Assembly (NCBI RefSeq): GCF_003946115.1
Contig: NZ_RHOH01000002.1
Location: 124,001-188,000, forward strand
DNA length: 64,000 bases
From: Lacticaseibacillus daqingensis
Lineage (GTDB): Bacteria > Bacillota > Bacilli > Lactobacillales > Lactobacillaceae
Direction of reading: 5' to 3'
The notes under the pieces are model-generated. The model did no database searches. It was not told the origin of the DNA and worked only from the letters and a program-made list of their open reading frames with translations. This document shows positions 8,079 to 17,663 of the stretch, in pieces. Each line of letters opens with the position of its first letter. The stretch's first letter is position 1. Both the position numbers and the translations under genes were made by a program.

Positions 8079-8717
8079 ATGCGATTACGTAACAAATCCT
8101 GGGCGGCGCCCCTGATCGCTGCGCACCCAGAGTACATTTCCGTGCGCCCGGTCGGGATGACCGGCCGCTGGCAGACTAAGTTCGACCAGGCCCGTCCCTT
8201 GTTTCTCGAGGTCGGCTCCGGGAAGGGCAAGTTCATCACAGAGATGGCGCAGGCCCATCCGGACCAGAACTTCATCGCTTTGGAAATTCAGGATGTCGCG
8301 ATCGCCTACATTTTGCGCAAGCAGGTTGAGTTGCAGTTACCGAACCTGCAGCTCGTGTTGGGGGATGGGGCGGACCTGACGGATTACTTTGCCCCGGGTG
8401 AAGTGGCCGGCGTGTTTTTGAACTTTTCCGACCCGTGGCCCAAAACGCGCCACGAGAAGCGGCGCCTAACGTACAAGCACTTTCTGGCGCAGTACCAGGC
8501 GATCATGGCCAAAGACGGCGTGCTTCAGTTCAAAACCGACAACCAAGGCCTGTTCGAGTTCTCCTTGGTCAGCATGAACAACTTTGGCATGCAGTTTGAC
8601 CTCGTGGCCCTCGACTTACATCACGACGACCGGGTCGTGGGCAATGTGGAAACCGAGTACGAGCACAAGTTCAGCGCCAAGGGCGGCCGCATCTACGAGC
8701 TGGTGGCGCGCTTCTAG
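8079..8717 (+). CDS. trmB: tRNA (guanine-N7-)-methyltransferase
   Basis: Transfers methyl from SAM to N7 of G46 in the variable loop of tRNAs. 212 aa, the usual length. SAM-binding motif EVGSGKGKF near residue 46 and the family-specific [16 protein letters not shown] near residue 118 are complete; a C-terminal TEYE-KF motif is also present. AAGGAGAC lies about 5 bases upstream of the ATG. The stop codon overlaps that of the convergent gene: a single CTAG supplies TAG to both strands. Confidence 0.95.
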   Translation: MRLRNKSWAAPLIAAHPEYISVRPVGMTGRWQTKFDQARPLFLEVGSGKGKFITEMAQAHPDQNFIALEIQDVAIAYILRKQVELQLPNLQLVLGDGADLTDYFAPGEVAGVFLNFSDPWPKTRHEKRRLTYKHFLAQYQAIMAKDGVLQFKTDNQGLFEFSLVSMNNFGMQFDLVALDLHHDDRVVGNVETEYEHKFSAKGGRIYELVARF

Positions 8718-9019
8718 TCGCGCGTCAAGTCGATGAGGGCGCCGGTTTCGCTGACCGTGAAGCGGAACGTGTTGGTGGTGGTCGTAATGCCACCACGGTA
8801 GGCGGCGATCAGGCGATCGTCCTGCCACCCCGCGTCGGGTTGCATGTTGATCCAGCCGCCGGTGACGTTGGCCTCATCGGCCAGTTGCCGGCGCATCTGC
8901 TTGAACAGGCGATTCGGCAAGATGTGGTGCCAGTAGTAGCCTTGGGCGTGCGTTGCGATGAGCGTGACGACCGCCGCGGTGGTTGCGGCGGCAAGGATGA
9001 TGGGCGCTTTTTTCGTCAT
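8714..9019 (-). CDS. Small secreted or membrane-anchored hypothetical protein
   Basis: Not recognised. 101 aa: a basic start (MTKK), one hydrophobic segment about residues 5-25 ([18 protein letters not shown]), then a soluble domain of about 75 residues with many aromatic and charged residues that should face outside. It could be an uncleaved signal anchor or a signal peptide. Start at 9019 follows GAAAGAAGGG; the longer reading to 9265 crosses the ytpP promoter and is rejected. Transcribed divergently from ytpP and converges on trmB with a 4-base overlap of stop codons. Confidence 0.7.
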   Translation of the reverse strand: MTKKAPIILAAATTAAVVTLIATHAQGYYWHHILPNRLFKQMRRQLADEANVTGGWINMQPDAGWQDDRLIAAYRGGITTTTNTFRFTVSETGALIDLTRD

Positions 9020-9077
9020 ATCGAGACCCTTCTTTCTCTTCTTGCATTCAGTATACGCGAAAGCTAAACTGACTGCA

Positions 9078-9106
9078 TTGTCAAACGGCCGAAAACCGTG
9101 TATGCT
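9078..9106 (+). promoter_or_regulatory. SigA-type promoter of ytpP
   Basis: TTGTCA (9078-9083), 17-base spacer, TATGCT (9101-9106). A second -10-like TATAAT lies at 9112-9117. Confidence 0.7.
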
Positions 9107-9140
9107 ACACTTATAATATGTAAGCGAAAGGATGTCACGC

Positions 9141-9461
9141 ATGCAAAAATTTGATTCGAACGAAAAAATTCTCGCTGCGGCCAACGCGCCCGGTAAGAAG
9201 ATGCTGTTTTTCTCCGCTGATTGGTGCCCGGACTGCACCTTCATCAAGCCGGCAATGCCCGCCATTGAAGCCGCCTACCCAGACTACGACTTCATCTACG
9301 TGGACCGCGATGATAATATTGAAATCGCGCAAGACAAAGGGGTCATGGGCATCCCGAGCTTCATCGCTCTGGCAGACGGCCAGGAAATCGGCCGTTTTGT
9401 GAACGGCGACCGGAAGACGAAGGCTGAAGTCGAAGCCTTCATCAACGAGTTGCCAGCTTAA
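9141..9461 (+). CDS. ytpP: Thioredoxin-like protein YtpP
   Basis: Thioredoxin-fold protein of 106 aa with the redox motif WCPDC near residue 31 in place of the WCGPC of thioredoxin; the cis-proline loop (GIPSFI) is present about residue 73. Probably a cytosolic thiol-disulfide reductase; partner unknown. The start is placed at 9141 because AAAGGA ends about 9 bases upstream; the ATG at 9132 is fused to that box and cannot be used well. First gene of the ytpP-ytpR-sftA-murC order known from Bacillus. Confidence 0.88.
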   Translation: MQKFDSNEKILAAANAPGKKMLFFSADWCPDCTFIKPAMPAIEAAYPDYDFIYVDRDDNIEIAQDKGVMGIPSFIALADGQEIGRFVNGDRKTKAEVEAFINELPA

Positions 9462-9491
9462 CCCACGGTGGCCTTGGCCACTGTAACAACC

Positions 9492-9515
9492 TGGCCGCCA
9501 CGTGCGGCCATTTTT
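9492..9515 (+). terminator. Terminator between ytpP and ytpR
   Basis: TGGCCGC (9492-9498), loop CACGT, GCGGCCA (9504-9510), then TTTTT. A second small palindrome, GTGGCC-TT-GGCCAC, sits just upstream at about 9468-9481. Confidence 0.75.
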
Positions 9516-9531
9516 GAGGAGGAATTTAAAC

Positions 9532-10173
9532 ATGTTGATCACCAGCTACAACCCGGCCGCTTGGGGCGACACCCTTGTCGCGGTCATGGGGCCGGATACC
9601 CCCAGCCAATCCAGCCGCCAAGCAGGCGATATCGTTGGCATCTATGATGCGACCGACACCGCGATCGGCTTCAATTTTTTCAATGTGAGCCAGTGGCTCG
9701 GTGCCATTAGCGGGCAGGGGCAGGTCACGCTGACCGCCGCCCAAGTGGCGACCCTCAACGCGGCGATCTCGGCGAGCGGTCTGGCCGGTCAGCTGGTTGA
9801 CGAAGCCACGCCGCGCATTGTGATTGGCAAAATCGTCGCGATCGCGGACCATCCGGATTCCGATCACCTCCACGTGACGCAAGTCGACTTGGGGGCCACG
9901 CAGGCCCAGATCGTCTGCGGGGCACCCAACGCCGCACTGGGGCAAACCGTGGTGGCGGCCTTGCCAGGGGCGATGATGCCAGATGGCAAGATCATCTGGG
10001 CTGGGGCACTGCGCGGGGTCGAATCCGATGGGATGCTGTGTGCGGCGCGGGAGCTGGCCATTCCTGGCGCACCACAGGCCCGTGGGATCTTGATCATGCC
10101 AGACGAGTTAGCGGCTGGGACGCCGTTTGACCTTGCGGTGGCCACTGCCGTTGTGGCGGCGCAGACTGCTTAG
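9532..10173 (+). CDS. ytpR: YtpR family tRNA-binding-domain protein
   Basis: 213-aa protein with a C-terminal EMAP/Trbp111-type OB fold (about residues 88-195: IVIGKIVAIADHPDSDHLHV ... CGAPNA ... GMLCAAREL) of the kind appended to the PheRS beta chain and MetRS, preceded by a small N-terminal DUF4479-type domain. It probably binds structured RNA such as tRNA; exact role unknown. Start at 9532 follows GAGGAGG. Lies between ytpP and sftA with terminators on both sides. Confidence 0.9.
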   Translation: MLITSYNPAAWGDTLVAVMGPDTPSQSSRQAGDIVGIYDATDTAIGFNFFNVSQWLGAISGQGQVTLTAAQVATLNAAISASGLAGQLVDEATPRIVIGKIVAIADHPDSDHLHVTQVDLGATQAQIVCGAPNAALGQTVVAALPGAMMPDGKIIWAGALRGVESDGMLCAARELAIPGAPQARGILIMPDELAAGTPFDLAVATAVVAAQTA

Positions 10174-10183
10174 CCTGAGCGGC

Positions 10184-10216
10184 AAACCGTCGATCGTGAA
10201 GATCGGCGGTTTTTTC
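10184..10216 (+). terminator. Terminator after ytpR
   Basis: AAACCGTCGATC pairs with GATCGGCGGTTT around GTGAA, followed by a T run. Confidence 0.85.
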
Positions 10217-10324
10217 GTGCGTGCACGCGGGAACCCCCGCGACGTATGGTAAAATAGTCCCATTAGTGGTGTGCGGCGCTGGTTGTGTGGCGGCGTGCAT
10301 CGGAGTGAATAAGGAGTTGATGAT

Positions 10325-12757
10325 ATGCCGCACTATGATGGCCCGGCATTTAATCGGGAACCGGCCCAGTCGAAGCCAAGTTACGATCTGCCACCGCGGA
10401 CCCCACGGCGGCGTCCGGCCACGCCGGCTGAGCCAGCGCCGGCACGGGAGCTGCCGCTGACCGCGGTGGGCCAGCATTCGGTCGACCCACTGGCGGCACT
10501 CATTGCCGTGCCACGCGCGCGCCGGCATCAGGCCAAGCAAGCGGTGGACTACGCCGCAATTATGGCCACGATGCAGCCGACTGCGGCCGACTTGTATTTG
10601 CTGAGCGATGCGGCGGATGAGACCCCCTGGGCGATCGATGAAACGTCGCGTGGGGACGTGGCGAAGTTGGCGCCTGAGTCACAGCTTGACTCGGCCGAGG
10701 CGCCCATCAATGACGTAAGCCGTGGGTCACTGTCTGCGCCGGCTGATGTGAAGGCCAGTGCACCGGTAACTGTTCCGGCCGTTGCACAACGCGATGCGGC
10801 AGGGGACACACGGGCCGATGAGCCGGGGGAAGAGCCAGTACATGCCGTAGTGGCCACGCCAGCCGATGCGTCAGTGACGGAACCGGCCAGTGCGGCATCA
10901 GCCGCCGCGCCGGCGCCGGCAGTTGCTGTCCCGGATGAAGCCGATGCCGTTAATGCGCGTGACGTGCGGCCGGAAGCCCCGGTCGTTGAAGCCACCGCGG
11001 CTGACACCGTACCGGCGGCATCAAGTGACCCAGCACCAGCGCCGACCGTTCCCGCGACGGTGTCTGAGCTGATTGACACGGCGACGCCACTGCCGGCTGA
11101 GCCGCAGTTACGCGCAGAGGCGCGCGCGGCGCAGGCCCAGCGTGTGCCAGGGGGGCGGCCAAGCAAGTTGCCGAACCCGTACGCGGTGCGAGATACCGTG
11201 CGCGCCTTTTTGAAGGCTAAGAAGGCGGCGAAGCACACCGCACCGGCCGCCACCCAGCCGAGTGCGCCGGCCCCGGTGGCCTCGGCGCCCCTTGCGGAAC
11301 CGGGTGCCACCGTCGCGCCGGCCGCGTACCAGTTTCCGCCGCTTTCGCTGTTGAGCGACCCGGTGGTGATCGATGACGCGTCGCAGGTGACCTGGGTGCA
11401 AAGCCAGACGGAGAAGCTGGACGCTACGCTATTGGCCTTCCACGTGGGGGCGCACACCGTGGCGCATACGATCGGACCCACGGTCACGCAGTTTCAGATT
11501 GCTTTGGACGCTGGGGTGCGCGTCAACAAGATCACCAACCTGACGGATGACCTGAAGCGCGCGTTGGCGGCCAAGGACATTCGCATCGAGGCGCCGATCC
11601 CGGGTAAGTCGACTGTTGGGATCGAGATCCCCAATCCGCATCCGCGGCCGGTGATGCTCAAAGAGGTGCTGAACTCGCCGCAGTTCAAGGTCGCCAAGTC
11701 GCCGCTGACAGTGGCGCTGGGGGTCGACTTATTCGGCCAGCCGGTGGTCACCACCCTTGACAAGATGCCGCACGGCCTGATCGCCGGCGCAACGGGGTCG
11801 GGGAAGTCAGTGTTCATCAACTCGCTGTTGACCTCGCTGTTGTACAAGGCCACCCCGGCGGAAGTGCGGCTGCTGCTGATCGATCCCAAGGCGGTTGAGC
11901 TGGCCGTGTACAATGACCTGCCCCATCTGGTGTCACCGGTGGTGTCTGACCCCAAGGCGGCTAGTGCCGCGCTGAAGTGGGCCGTGGACGAAATGGAAAA
12001 GCGGTACACGCGCATGGCCGCAGGCGGCGTGCGCAGCATTGACCAGTTTAATGAGTCGGCGCGGGCGCACGGGGATTATGGCCTCGTGATGCCGCACATC
12101 GTGATCATCATCGACGAGCTGGCAGATCTGATGATGGTGGCAGCCAGTGAGGTGCAGGATTACATCGCCCGCATCACCGCCAAAGCGCGCGCCGCCGGGA
12201 TCCACTTGATCGTGGCCACTCAGCGCCCGTCCGTGGACGTGATCACCGGCACCATCAAGAACAACATTCCGACGCGGGTGGCCTTCATGGTGGCCAGTCA
12301 GGTTGATTCGCGCACCATCATCGATCATAATGGGGCCGAGCGCCTGCTGGGCAAAGGGGACATGCTGTACCTCGGCAACGGGGCGAGCCAGCCCCTGCGC
12401 CTGCAAGGCACGTTCGTGGACCGCGAGATCGACGCAATCGTCGCGTTCGTTCGCGGCGAACGCGCCCCGCAGTACTTGTTCCAGCCGGATAAGCTGGTGG
12501 CCAAGGCCGATGCCATCGAGGCGCAAGACGACCTGTTTCCAGACGTGCTGACGTACATCGCCGGCGAGAAAAACGTCTCCACCAGCAAGCTTCAGCGCGT
12601 GTTTTCCATCGGGTACAACCGCGCGGCGAACCTGATCGATGACCTGGAGATGCGGCACTATATCTCCCCGGCCAACGGCTCCAAGCCCCGCGACGTGTAC
12701 TTCAACAAAGAAGACCTGCCCACCCCCAAAGACTCGCGCGACCCTCGCGCGTACTAA
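10325..12757 (+). CDS. sftA: DNA translocase SftA (FtsK/SpoIIIE family, soluble type)
   Basis: Hexameric ATP-driven DNA pump that clears DNA from the division septum. 810 aa. No transmembrane segment, which separates it from FtsK/SpoIIIE and matches SftA (YtpS). Residues about 1-110 are variable; about 115-325 form a low-complexity linker rich in A, P, V, T, D and E. The motor follows: Walker A GATGSGKS (about 487-494), Walker [11 protein letters not shown] (about 593-602), [13 protein letters not shown] winged-helix gamma domain ends the protein ([17 protein letters not shown], from about 745). Position between ytpR and murC is that of ytpS in Bacillus. Start at 10325 follows AAGGAG. Confidence 0.9.
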   Translation: MPHYDGPAFNREPAQSKPSYDLPPRTPRRRPATPAEPAPARELPLTAVGQHSVDPLAALIAVPRARRHQAKQAVDYAAIMATMQPTAADLYLLSDAADETPWAIDETSRGDVAKLAPESQLDSAEAPINDVSRGSLSAPADVKASAPVTVPAVAQRDAAGDTRADEPGEEPVHAVVATPADASVTEPASAASAAAPAPAVAVPDEADAVNARDVRPEAPVVEATAADTVPAASSDPAPAPTVPATVSELIDTATPLPAEPQLRAEARAAQAQRVPGGRPSKLPNPYAVRDTVRAFLKAKKAAKHTAPAATQPSAPAPVASAPLAEPGATVAPAAYQFPPLSLLSDPVVIDDASQVTWVQSQTEKLDATLLAFHVGAHTVAHTIGPTVTQFQIALDAGVRVNKITNLTDDLKRALAAKDIRIEAPIPGKSTVGIEIPNPHPRPVMLKEVLNSPQFKVAKSPLTVALGVDLFGQPVVTTLDKMPHGLIAGATGSGKSVFINSLLTSLLYKATPAEVRLLLIDPKAVELAVYNDLPHLVSPVVSDPKAASAALKWAVDEMEKRYTRMAAGGVRSIDQFNESARAHGDYGLVMPHIVIIIDELADLMMVAASEVQDYIARITAKARAAGIHLIVATQRPSVDVITGTIKNNIPTRVAFMVASQVDSRTIIDHNGAERLLGKGDMLYLGNGASQPLRLQGTFVDREIDAIVAFVRGERAPQYLFQPDKLVAKADAIEAQDDLFPDVLTYIAGEKNVSTSKLQRVFSIGYNRAANLIDDLEMRHYISPANGSKPRDVYFNKEDLPTPKDSRDPRAY

Positions 12758-12774
12758 GAAAGAAGCATGAACAC

Positions 12775-14100
12775 ATGACAGAAACTGACTATTTCATCGG
12801 CATCAAAGGCTCCGGCATGAGTGCGCTGGCGCTGATCCTGCACGACCTCGGGCACACCGTGCTGGGGTCTGACATCACGCAATACACCTTCACTCAGCGT
12901 GGCCTGGCCGCTGCGGGCATCGAGATGCTGCCGTTTGACGCGGCCAACATTAAGCCAGGGTACACGATCATCTGCGGGAATTCCTTCACTGATGACCATC
13001 CCGAAGTGCAGGCGGCCAAGGCGCTCGGTCTGCCGTTTTACCGCTACCACGAGTACCTCGGGCAACTGCTGGGCCAGTACACCAGCATCGGGGTGGCTGG
13101 GGCGCACGGCAAGACCAGCACCACCGGCCTGCTCGCGCACACGCTGGGCGGCATCGCCAAGACCTCGTACCTGATCGGGGACGGCACCGGCAAGGGGACG
13201 CCTGACTCGCAGTTCTTCGTGTTTGAAGCCGACGAGTACCGGCGGCACTTCCTGGCGTATGCACCAGACTACCTCATCATGACCAACATCGACTTCGACC
13301 ACCCGGATTACTACACCGGCATCGAGGACGTGTACTCGGCCTTTGAGGCGGAAGGCAAGCAGGTCAAAAAAGCAATTTTCGCTTGGGGCGATGACCCGTG
13401 GCTGCGCAAGCTCGACGTGACGGTGCCGGTGTACTATTATGGCACCGCCGACCGCGATGACTTCGTGGCCAAAAACATCAGCCGCACCACCACCGGGTCC
13501 AGCTTCGACGCGTTCCACAAGGACACCTTGATCGGCCACTTCCATGTGCCGTTATTCGGGGAACACAGTGTGCTGAATGCGCTGGCCGTAGTGGCCGTGG
13601 CGTACACCGAAGGGCTGGATCCCGAATTCACCGCGCGTGAACTGGCCAGCTTCCAAGGCGTTAAGCGCCGCTTCTCCGAAAAGCAGATGAACAACGCGGT
13701 CATTATTGATGACTACGCGCACCACCCAAGCGAGATCAAGGCGACGCTGGATGCCGCCCGTCAGAAGTACCCGACTAAGCAGATCGTGGCGGTTTTCCAG
13801 CCGCATACGTTCTCGCGGACGATCGCGTACCTGGACGAGTTCGCCACGACGTTGAACGCTGCGGACGCCGTGTACATCACGCCGATTTTCAGCTCCGCAC
13901 GGGAGCAGTCTGGGAGCGTCTCTGCCGCCGATCTGGCGGCCAAGGTGGCCAAGGGCGGCCACGTGATCGAGCTGGCCGACATGTCGCCGCTGTTGGATTA
14001 TCAAGACGCCGTATTTGTCTTCATGGGGGCCGGCGATATTCAGCAGTACGAGGTGGCCTTTGAGCACCTGCTGTCAGATATCAGCCTAAAGTCCAACTGA
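12775..14100 (+). CDS. murC: UDP-N-acetylmuramate--L-alanine ligase
   Basis: Adds L-alanine to UDP-MurNAc, the first step of the peptidoglycan stem. 441 aa. N-terminal Rossmann domain with [11 protein letters not shown], central ATPase domain with P-loop GAHGKTSTT (from about residue 108) and the family signature [10 protein letters not shown]-terminal domain with [13 protein letters not shown]. Begins 17 bases after sftA with AAAGAAG upstream, so the two are probably cotranscribed. Confidence 0.96.
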   Translation: MTETDYFIGIKGSGMSALALILHDLGHTVLGSDITQYTFTQRGLAAAGIEMLPFDAANIKPGYTIICGNSFTDDHPEVQAAKALGLPFYRYHEYLGQLLGQYTSIGVAGAHGKTSTTGLLAHTLGGIAKTSYLIGDGTGKGTPDSQFFVFEADEYRRHFLAYAPDYLIMTNIDFDHPDYYTGIEDVYSAFEAEGKQVKKAIFAWGDDPWLRKLDVTVPVYYYGTADRDDFVAKNISRTTTGSSFDAFHKDTLIGHFHVPLFGEHSVLNALAVVAVAYTEGLDPEFTARELASFQGVKRRFSEKQMNNAVIIDDYAHHPSEIKATLDAARQKYPTKQIVAVFQPHTFSRTIAYLDEFATTLNAADAVYITPIFSSAREQSGSVSAADLAAKVAKGGHVIELADMSPLLDYQDAVFVFMGAGDIQQYEVAFEHLLSDISLKSN

Positions 14101-14124
14101 CAAATCAACAAAAGCTGGTATAAT
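14097..14124 (+). promoter_or_regulatory. SigA-type promoter of the Bax-inhibitor gene
   Basis: CTGACA (14097-14102), 16-base spacer, TATAAT (14119-14124) preceded by TGG. It begins at the murC stop codon. Confidence 0.7.
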
Positions 14125-14158
14125 CACCTTATCAACTTAAAAAGAGAGGACTGATACG

Positions 14159-14869
14159 ATGGAAGAACGTCGTGTTGTCAATGAAACTGGCTTAGCGGAT
14201 TTTTTTAACCGCGTGTACGCCCAGGTGGGGCTGGGCATCGGCGTCACGGGCCTGATCAGCTACCTGCTGGGGAATGTTTTTGCCGCCCAGTACACCGCAT
14301 TCATCCGGCAAAACAACATCGTGTTCTACGCGATGACGCTTTTGCCACTGATCCTATCCTTTGTGATCAACAACAAAAAGGCGCGCACCAACGCGGGCTA
14401 TGCGTCGATCATTTACCTGATGATCACCGCCTCCTTCGGGTTCACGTACGCCTCGCTGTTTCTGATCTACCCGATCGGCAACCTGACGGCGGCGCTGTTC
14501 ACCACCGCGGTCGTGTTCATCACGATGTCTGTGGTGGGTCGGACGACGAAGCAGGACCTGAGCCGCGCAGGGGCCATCGCGTACACAGCGATCTGGGGCG
14601 TCATCTTGATGACGCTGGTCAACCTGTTTCTCCTGCACTCCAGTGGCATGCAGCTGCTGATGTCCTACGCGATCCTGGTGATCTTCATCATCCTGACGGC
14701 ATGGGACAATCAGGCCCTCAAGCGGATGTACCTGACCGCTGACGCGTCCGGGCAGGCGAGCTACTCGCTGAATGCCCTGGCGGTGCAAGGGGCGCTGCGG
14801 CTTTACCTCGACTTTTTGAACCTGTTCTTAGCCATCGTTCAGATCTTTGGCGGTTCCGACCGCAACTGA
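14159..14869 (+). CDS. Bax inhibitor-1/YccA family membrane protein
   Basis: Integral membrane protein of 236 aa with seven hydrophobic segments and the BI-1 (UPF0005) pattern: short N-terminal cytosolic stretch with RVYAQVGLGIGVTGL, and the C-terminal WDNQALKRMYL followed by ALxLYLDFLNLFLxIVQIFG. Bacterial relatives such as BsYetJ are pH-dependent calcium leak channels; the Asp pair in the C-terminal half (AWDNQ, LYLDFLN) fits. Physiological role here unknown. Own promoter and own terminator. Confidence 0.9.
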   Translation: MEERRVVNETGLADFFNRVYAQVGLGIGVTGLISYLLGNVFAAQYTAFIRQNNIVFYAMTLLPLILSFVINNKKARTNAGYASIIYLMITASFGFTYASLFLIYPIGNLTAALFTTAVVFITMSVVGRTTKQDLSRAGAIAYTAIWGVILMTLVNLFLLHSSGMQLLMSYAILVIFIILTAWDNQALKRMYLTADASGQASYSLNALAVQGALRLYLDFLNLFLAIVQIFGGSDRN

Positions 14870-14881
14870 CCGAATGCGTTT

Positions 14882-14908
14882 GCCCAAGCCGCGTGCTTGG
14901 GCTTTTTT
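14882..14908 (+). terminator. Rho-independent terminator after the BI-1 gene
   Basis: GCCCAAGC (14882-14889), loop CGCGT, GCTTGGGC (14895-14902), six T. Confidence 0.9.
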
Positions 14909-15020
14909 GATGCGACAAAGCCAAGCGGCGGTTCGCTTCGGCCGGAGGATTCACCACCGGCGGTTTCTTGGCCTGGATGGCATGGTACAATGAAGGCAGA
15001 ATTCAATCTGGAGGGACATC

Positions 15021-17654
15021 ATGGCCAAAGAAAAATTACTGCTGATCGACGGCAGCTCGATCGCATTTCGGGCGTTTTACGCGCTGTACAACCAGCTTGA
15101 CCGCTTCACGAACAGCGAAGGCATCCACACCAATGCCGTGTTCGCGTTCAATAATATGCTGGATAATCTGGTCGATGCGGTGAAGCCCGACCGGATCTTG
15201 GTGGCCTTCGATAAAAGCGGCGGCACTTTTCGCACGCAGCTGTTTGCCGACTACAAGGGGAACCGTGACAACGCGCCGGCCGAACTGCTGGAGCAGCTGC
15301 CCCTGATCCACGAAATGATCACCCTGCACGGCATGGCCCACTACGCCCTTCAGGACTACGAAGCCGATGACATCATCGGCACGTTGGCCAAGGAGGCGGA
15401 GGCCGCGGGGCTGGTGACCACCATCGTGACCGGTGACCGCGACTTGACCCAGCTGGCTACCGATACGGTGACGGTGCAGGTGACCAAAAAAGGGGTGGCC
15501 GAGCTTGAGGCCTTCACGCCGGCGCACATGCAGGAGAAGCTGGGCATCACCCCGCGTCAGCTGATCGACGTGAAGGCGCTGATGGGGGACACCTCCGACA
15601 ACTATCCCGGGGTCACGAAGGTCGGCGAAAAAACCGCGCTGAAGTTGGTGACCGAGTACGGGACGTTGGATAACTTATACGCGCACGTTGACGGGCTCAA
15701 GGCCAGCAAGATGAAGGAGAACCTGATCAACGATCGCGCCAACGCCTTTTTGAGTCAGACGCTGGCCACGATCCACCAAGATGCGCCGATCGCCATTGGC
15801 CTGGCCGACCTTGCCTACACCGGGCCAGATATTGAAGGACTGCGCGCCTTTTACACGCGGCTTGACATGCGCCAGGCGCTGGCCAAGCTGCCGAGCGCGA
15901 CGCCGAAGGATACCGAACAGCTGCACTATGTCGTGTTGAGCGACAAGACGCTGGACCAGTTGCCGGCGACCAGCGACCCGGTGACCTTTGAGCTGGAAAT
16001 GCTGACGGACAATTATCACACGGCGGAGATGATCGGCTTTTTCATCGGGACGGCGAATGAGACCTTCGTGTCCAGCGATGTGACGCTCCTGACGCTGCCG
16101 GCGGTGCAGGCGTACCTCAAGGCGCACGCGCTGAGCGTGTTTGACGCCAAGCGCAACCTGGTGGCGGCCAACCGCCTCGGTGTCTCGCTGCCGCAGATCG
16201 ACTTTGATGTGCTGCTGGCGTCCTACCTGCTGAACCCGGACCAAAACAGCAATGACTTCGGCCAGATCGCGCAGGATCACGATTACGTGCTGCCGTTTGA
16301 CGTGGATGTTTACGGCAAGGGGGCCAAGCTCAAGGTGCCGGATGAGCCGGTGCTGTTCAATCATTTTGCCCAAAAGGCGCAGGCGATCCGTCAGCTGCGG
16401 CCGCACCTGACCGAAGACCTGGCGGCCCAAAAGGAAACGGAACTGTTCACGGAGCTGGAGCTGCCGCTGGCTAAGGTGTTGGCGCGCATGGAAATCGCCG
16501 GTATCACGCTGGATCAGCCGAAGCTCTTGGCGATGGGCGCGGAGTGGACCACCACGATGCATGTGCTGGAGGAGAAAATCTACGGTTCGGCGGGGCTGAA
16601 ATTCAACCTGAACTCCCCGAAGCAGCTGGGCGAGGTGCTGTTTGACAAGCTTCAGCTGCCGGTCGTCAAGAAAACCAAGACGGGTTACTCGACCAGCGTG
16701 GACGTGTTGGAGCAGCTGACCGATGCCAATCCGATCGTTCAGGACATTCTGGACTACCGCACGGTGGCCAAGCTTCAGTCGACCTATGTGGCCGGCCTGA
16801 TCAAGGCGGTACAGCCGGACAACAAGATCCACACGCGCTACCTGCAGACCCTGACCCAAACCGGGCGGCTGTCCTCGGTTGACCCGAACATGCAAAACAT
16901 CCCGGCGCGCGGCGACGGAAAGCAGGTGCGCCAGGCCTTCGTGCCATCACATCCGGGCTGGCAGATCTTTTCCAGCGACTATTCGCAGATCGAGCTGCGG
17001 GTCTTGGCTCATATTTCCGGGGATGCCGCGATGCAAGAAGCGTTCAAAGAGGATCGCGACATCCACGCTAACACCGCGATGAAGATCTTCGGCCTCAACC
17101 GCGCGGCGGATGTGACGCCGGACATGCGGCGGCAGGCGAAGGCGGTGAACTTTGGGATCGTGTACGGCATCAGCGACTTTGGCTTGGCCAAGAACATCGG
17201 CATCACGCGCAAGCAGGCTAAGACCTTTATCGACGGCTACTTTGAGCAGTACCCCCAGGTGCGTGATTACATGGCCAAAATGGTGACCCTGGCGCGCGAA
17301 CAGGGCTTCGTTGAGACACTGTTCCACCGGCGGCGCTACCTCAGCCAGATCCACTCGCGCAACTTCAACTTGCGCCAGTTTGCTGAGCGCACCGCGATGA
17401 ACACGCCGATCCAAGGGAGCGCTGCGGACATCATCAAGGTCGCGATGGTGCGGATGCAGGCGATGCTTGATGCGCATCACTTACAGTCGCGTATGCTCCT
17501 GCAGGTGCACGATGAGCTGATCTTTGAAGGGCCAGAAGCCGAAATGCCGCAGCTGGCGACACTGGTGCCGCAGGTGATGGACTCGGCCGTGTCGCTGGAT
17601 GTCCCACTGAAGGTCGAAAGCCACTTTGGCCCGACCTGGTTTGATGCAAAGTAA
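15021..17654 (+). CDS. polA: DNA polymerase I
   Basis: Okazaki-fragment processing and repair polymerase, 877 aa. N-terminal 5'-3' exonuclease (residues 1-290; DGSSIAFRAFYAL, YEADDIIGTLA, GDTSDNYPGV). The 3'-5' exonuclease domain (about 305-470) is present as a fold but degenerate: the DxE catalytic motif reads FELEM, so proofreading is probably lost, as in Bacillus Pol I. The polymerase domain has motif A DYSQIELR (about 653), motif B RRQAKAVNFGIVYG (about 702) and motif C VHDEL (about 829). Preceded by GGAGGG. First gene of polA-mutM-coaE-nrdR. Confidence 0.96.
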   Translation: MAKEKLLLIDGSSIAFRAFYALYNQLDRFTNSEGIHTNAVFAFNNMLDNLVDAVKPDRILVAFDKSGGTFRTQLFADYKGNRDNAPAELLEQLPLIHEMITLHGMAHYALQDYEADDIIGTLAKEAEAAGLVTTIVTGDRDLTQLATDTVTVQVTKKGVAELEAFTPAHMQEKLGITPRQLIDVKALMGDTSDNYPGVTKVGEKTALKLVTEYGTLDNLYAHVDGLKASKMKENLINDRANAFLSQTLATIHQDAPIAIGLADLAYTGPDIEGLRAFYTRLDMRQALAKLPSATPKDTEQLHYVVLSDKTLDQLPATSDPVTFELEMLTDNYHTAEMIGFFIGTANETFVSSDVTLLTLPAVQAYLKAHALSVFDAKRNLVAANRLGVSLPQIDFDVLLASYLLNPDQNSNDFGQIAQDHDYVLPFDVDVYGKGAKLKVPDEPVLFNHFAQKAQAIRQLRPHLTEDLAAQKETELFTELELPLAKVLARMEIAGITLDQPKLLAMGAEWTTTMHVLEEKIYGSAGLKFNLNSPKQLGEVLFDKLQLPVVKKTKTGYSTSVDVLEQLTDANPIVQDILDYRTVAKLQSTYVAGLIKAVQPDNKIHTRYLQTLTQTGRLSSVDPNMQNIPARGDGKQVRQAFVPSHPGWQIFSSDYSQIELRVLAHISGDAAMQEAFKEDRDIHANTAMKIFGLNRAADVTPDMRRQAKAVNFGIVYGISDFGLAKNIGITRKQAKTFIDGYFEQYPQVRDYMAKMVTLAREQGFVETLFHRRRYLSQIHSRNFNLRQFAERTAMNTPIQGSAADIIKVAMVRMQAMLDAHHLQSRMLLQVHDELIFEGPEAEMPQLATLVPQVMDSAVSLDVPLKVESHFGPTWFDAK

Positions 17655-17663
17655 GGAGAAAAA

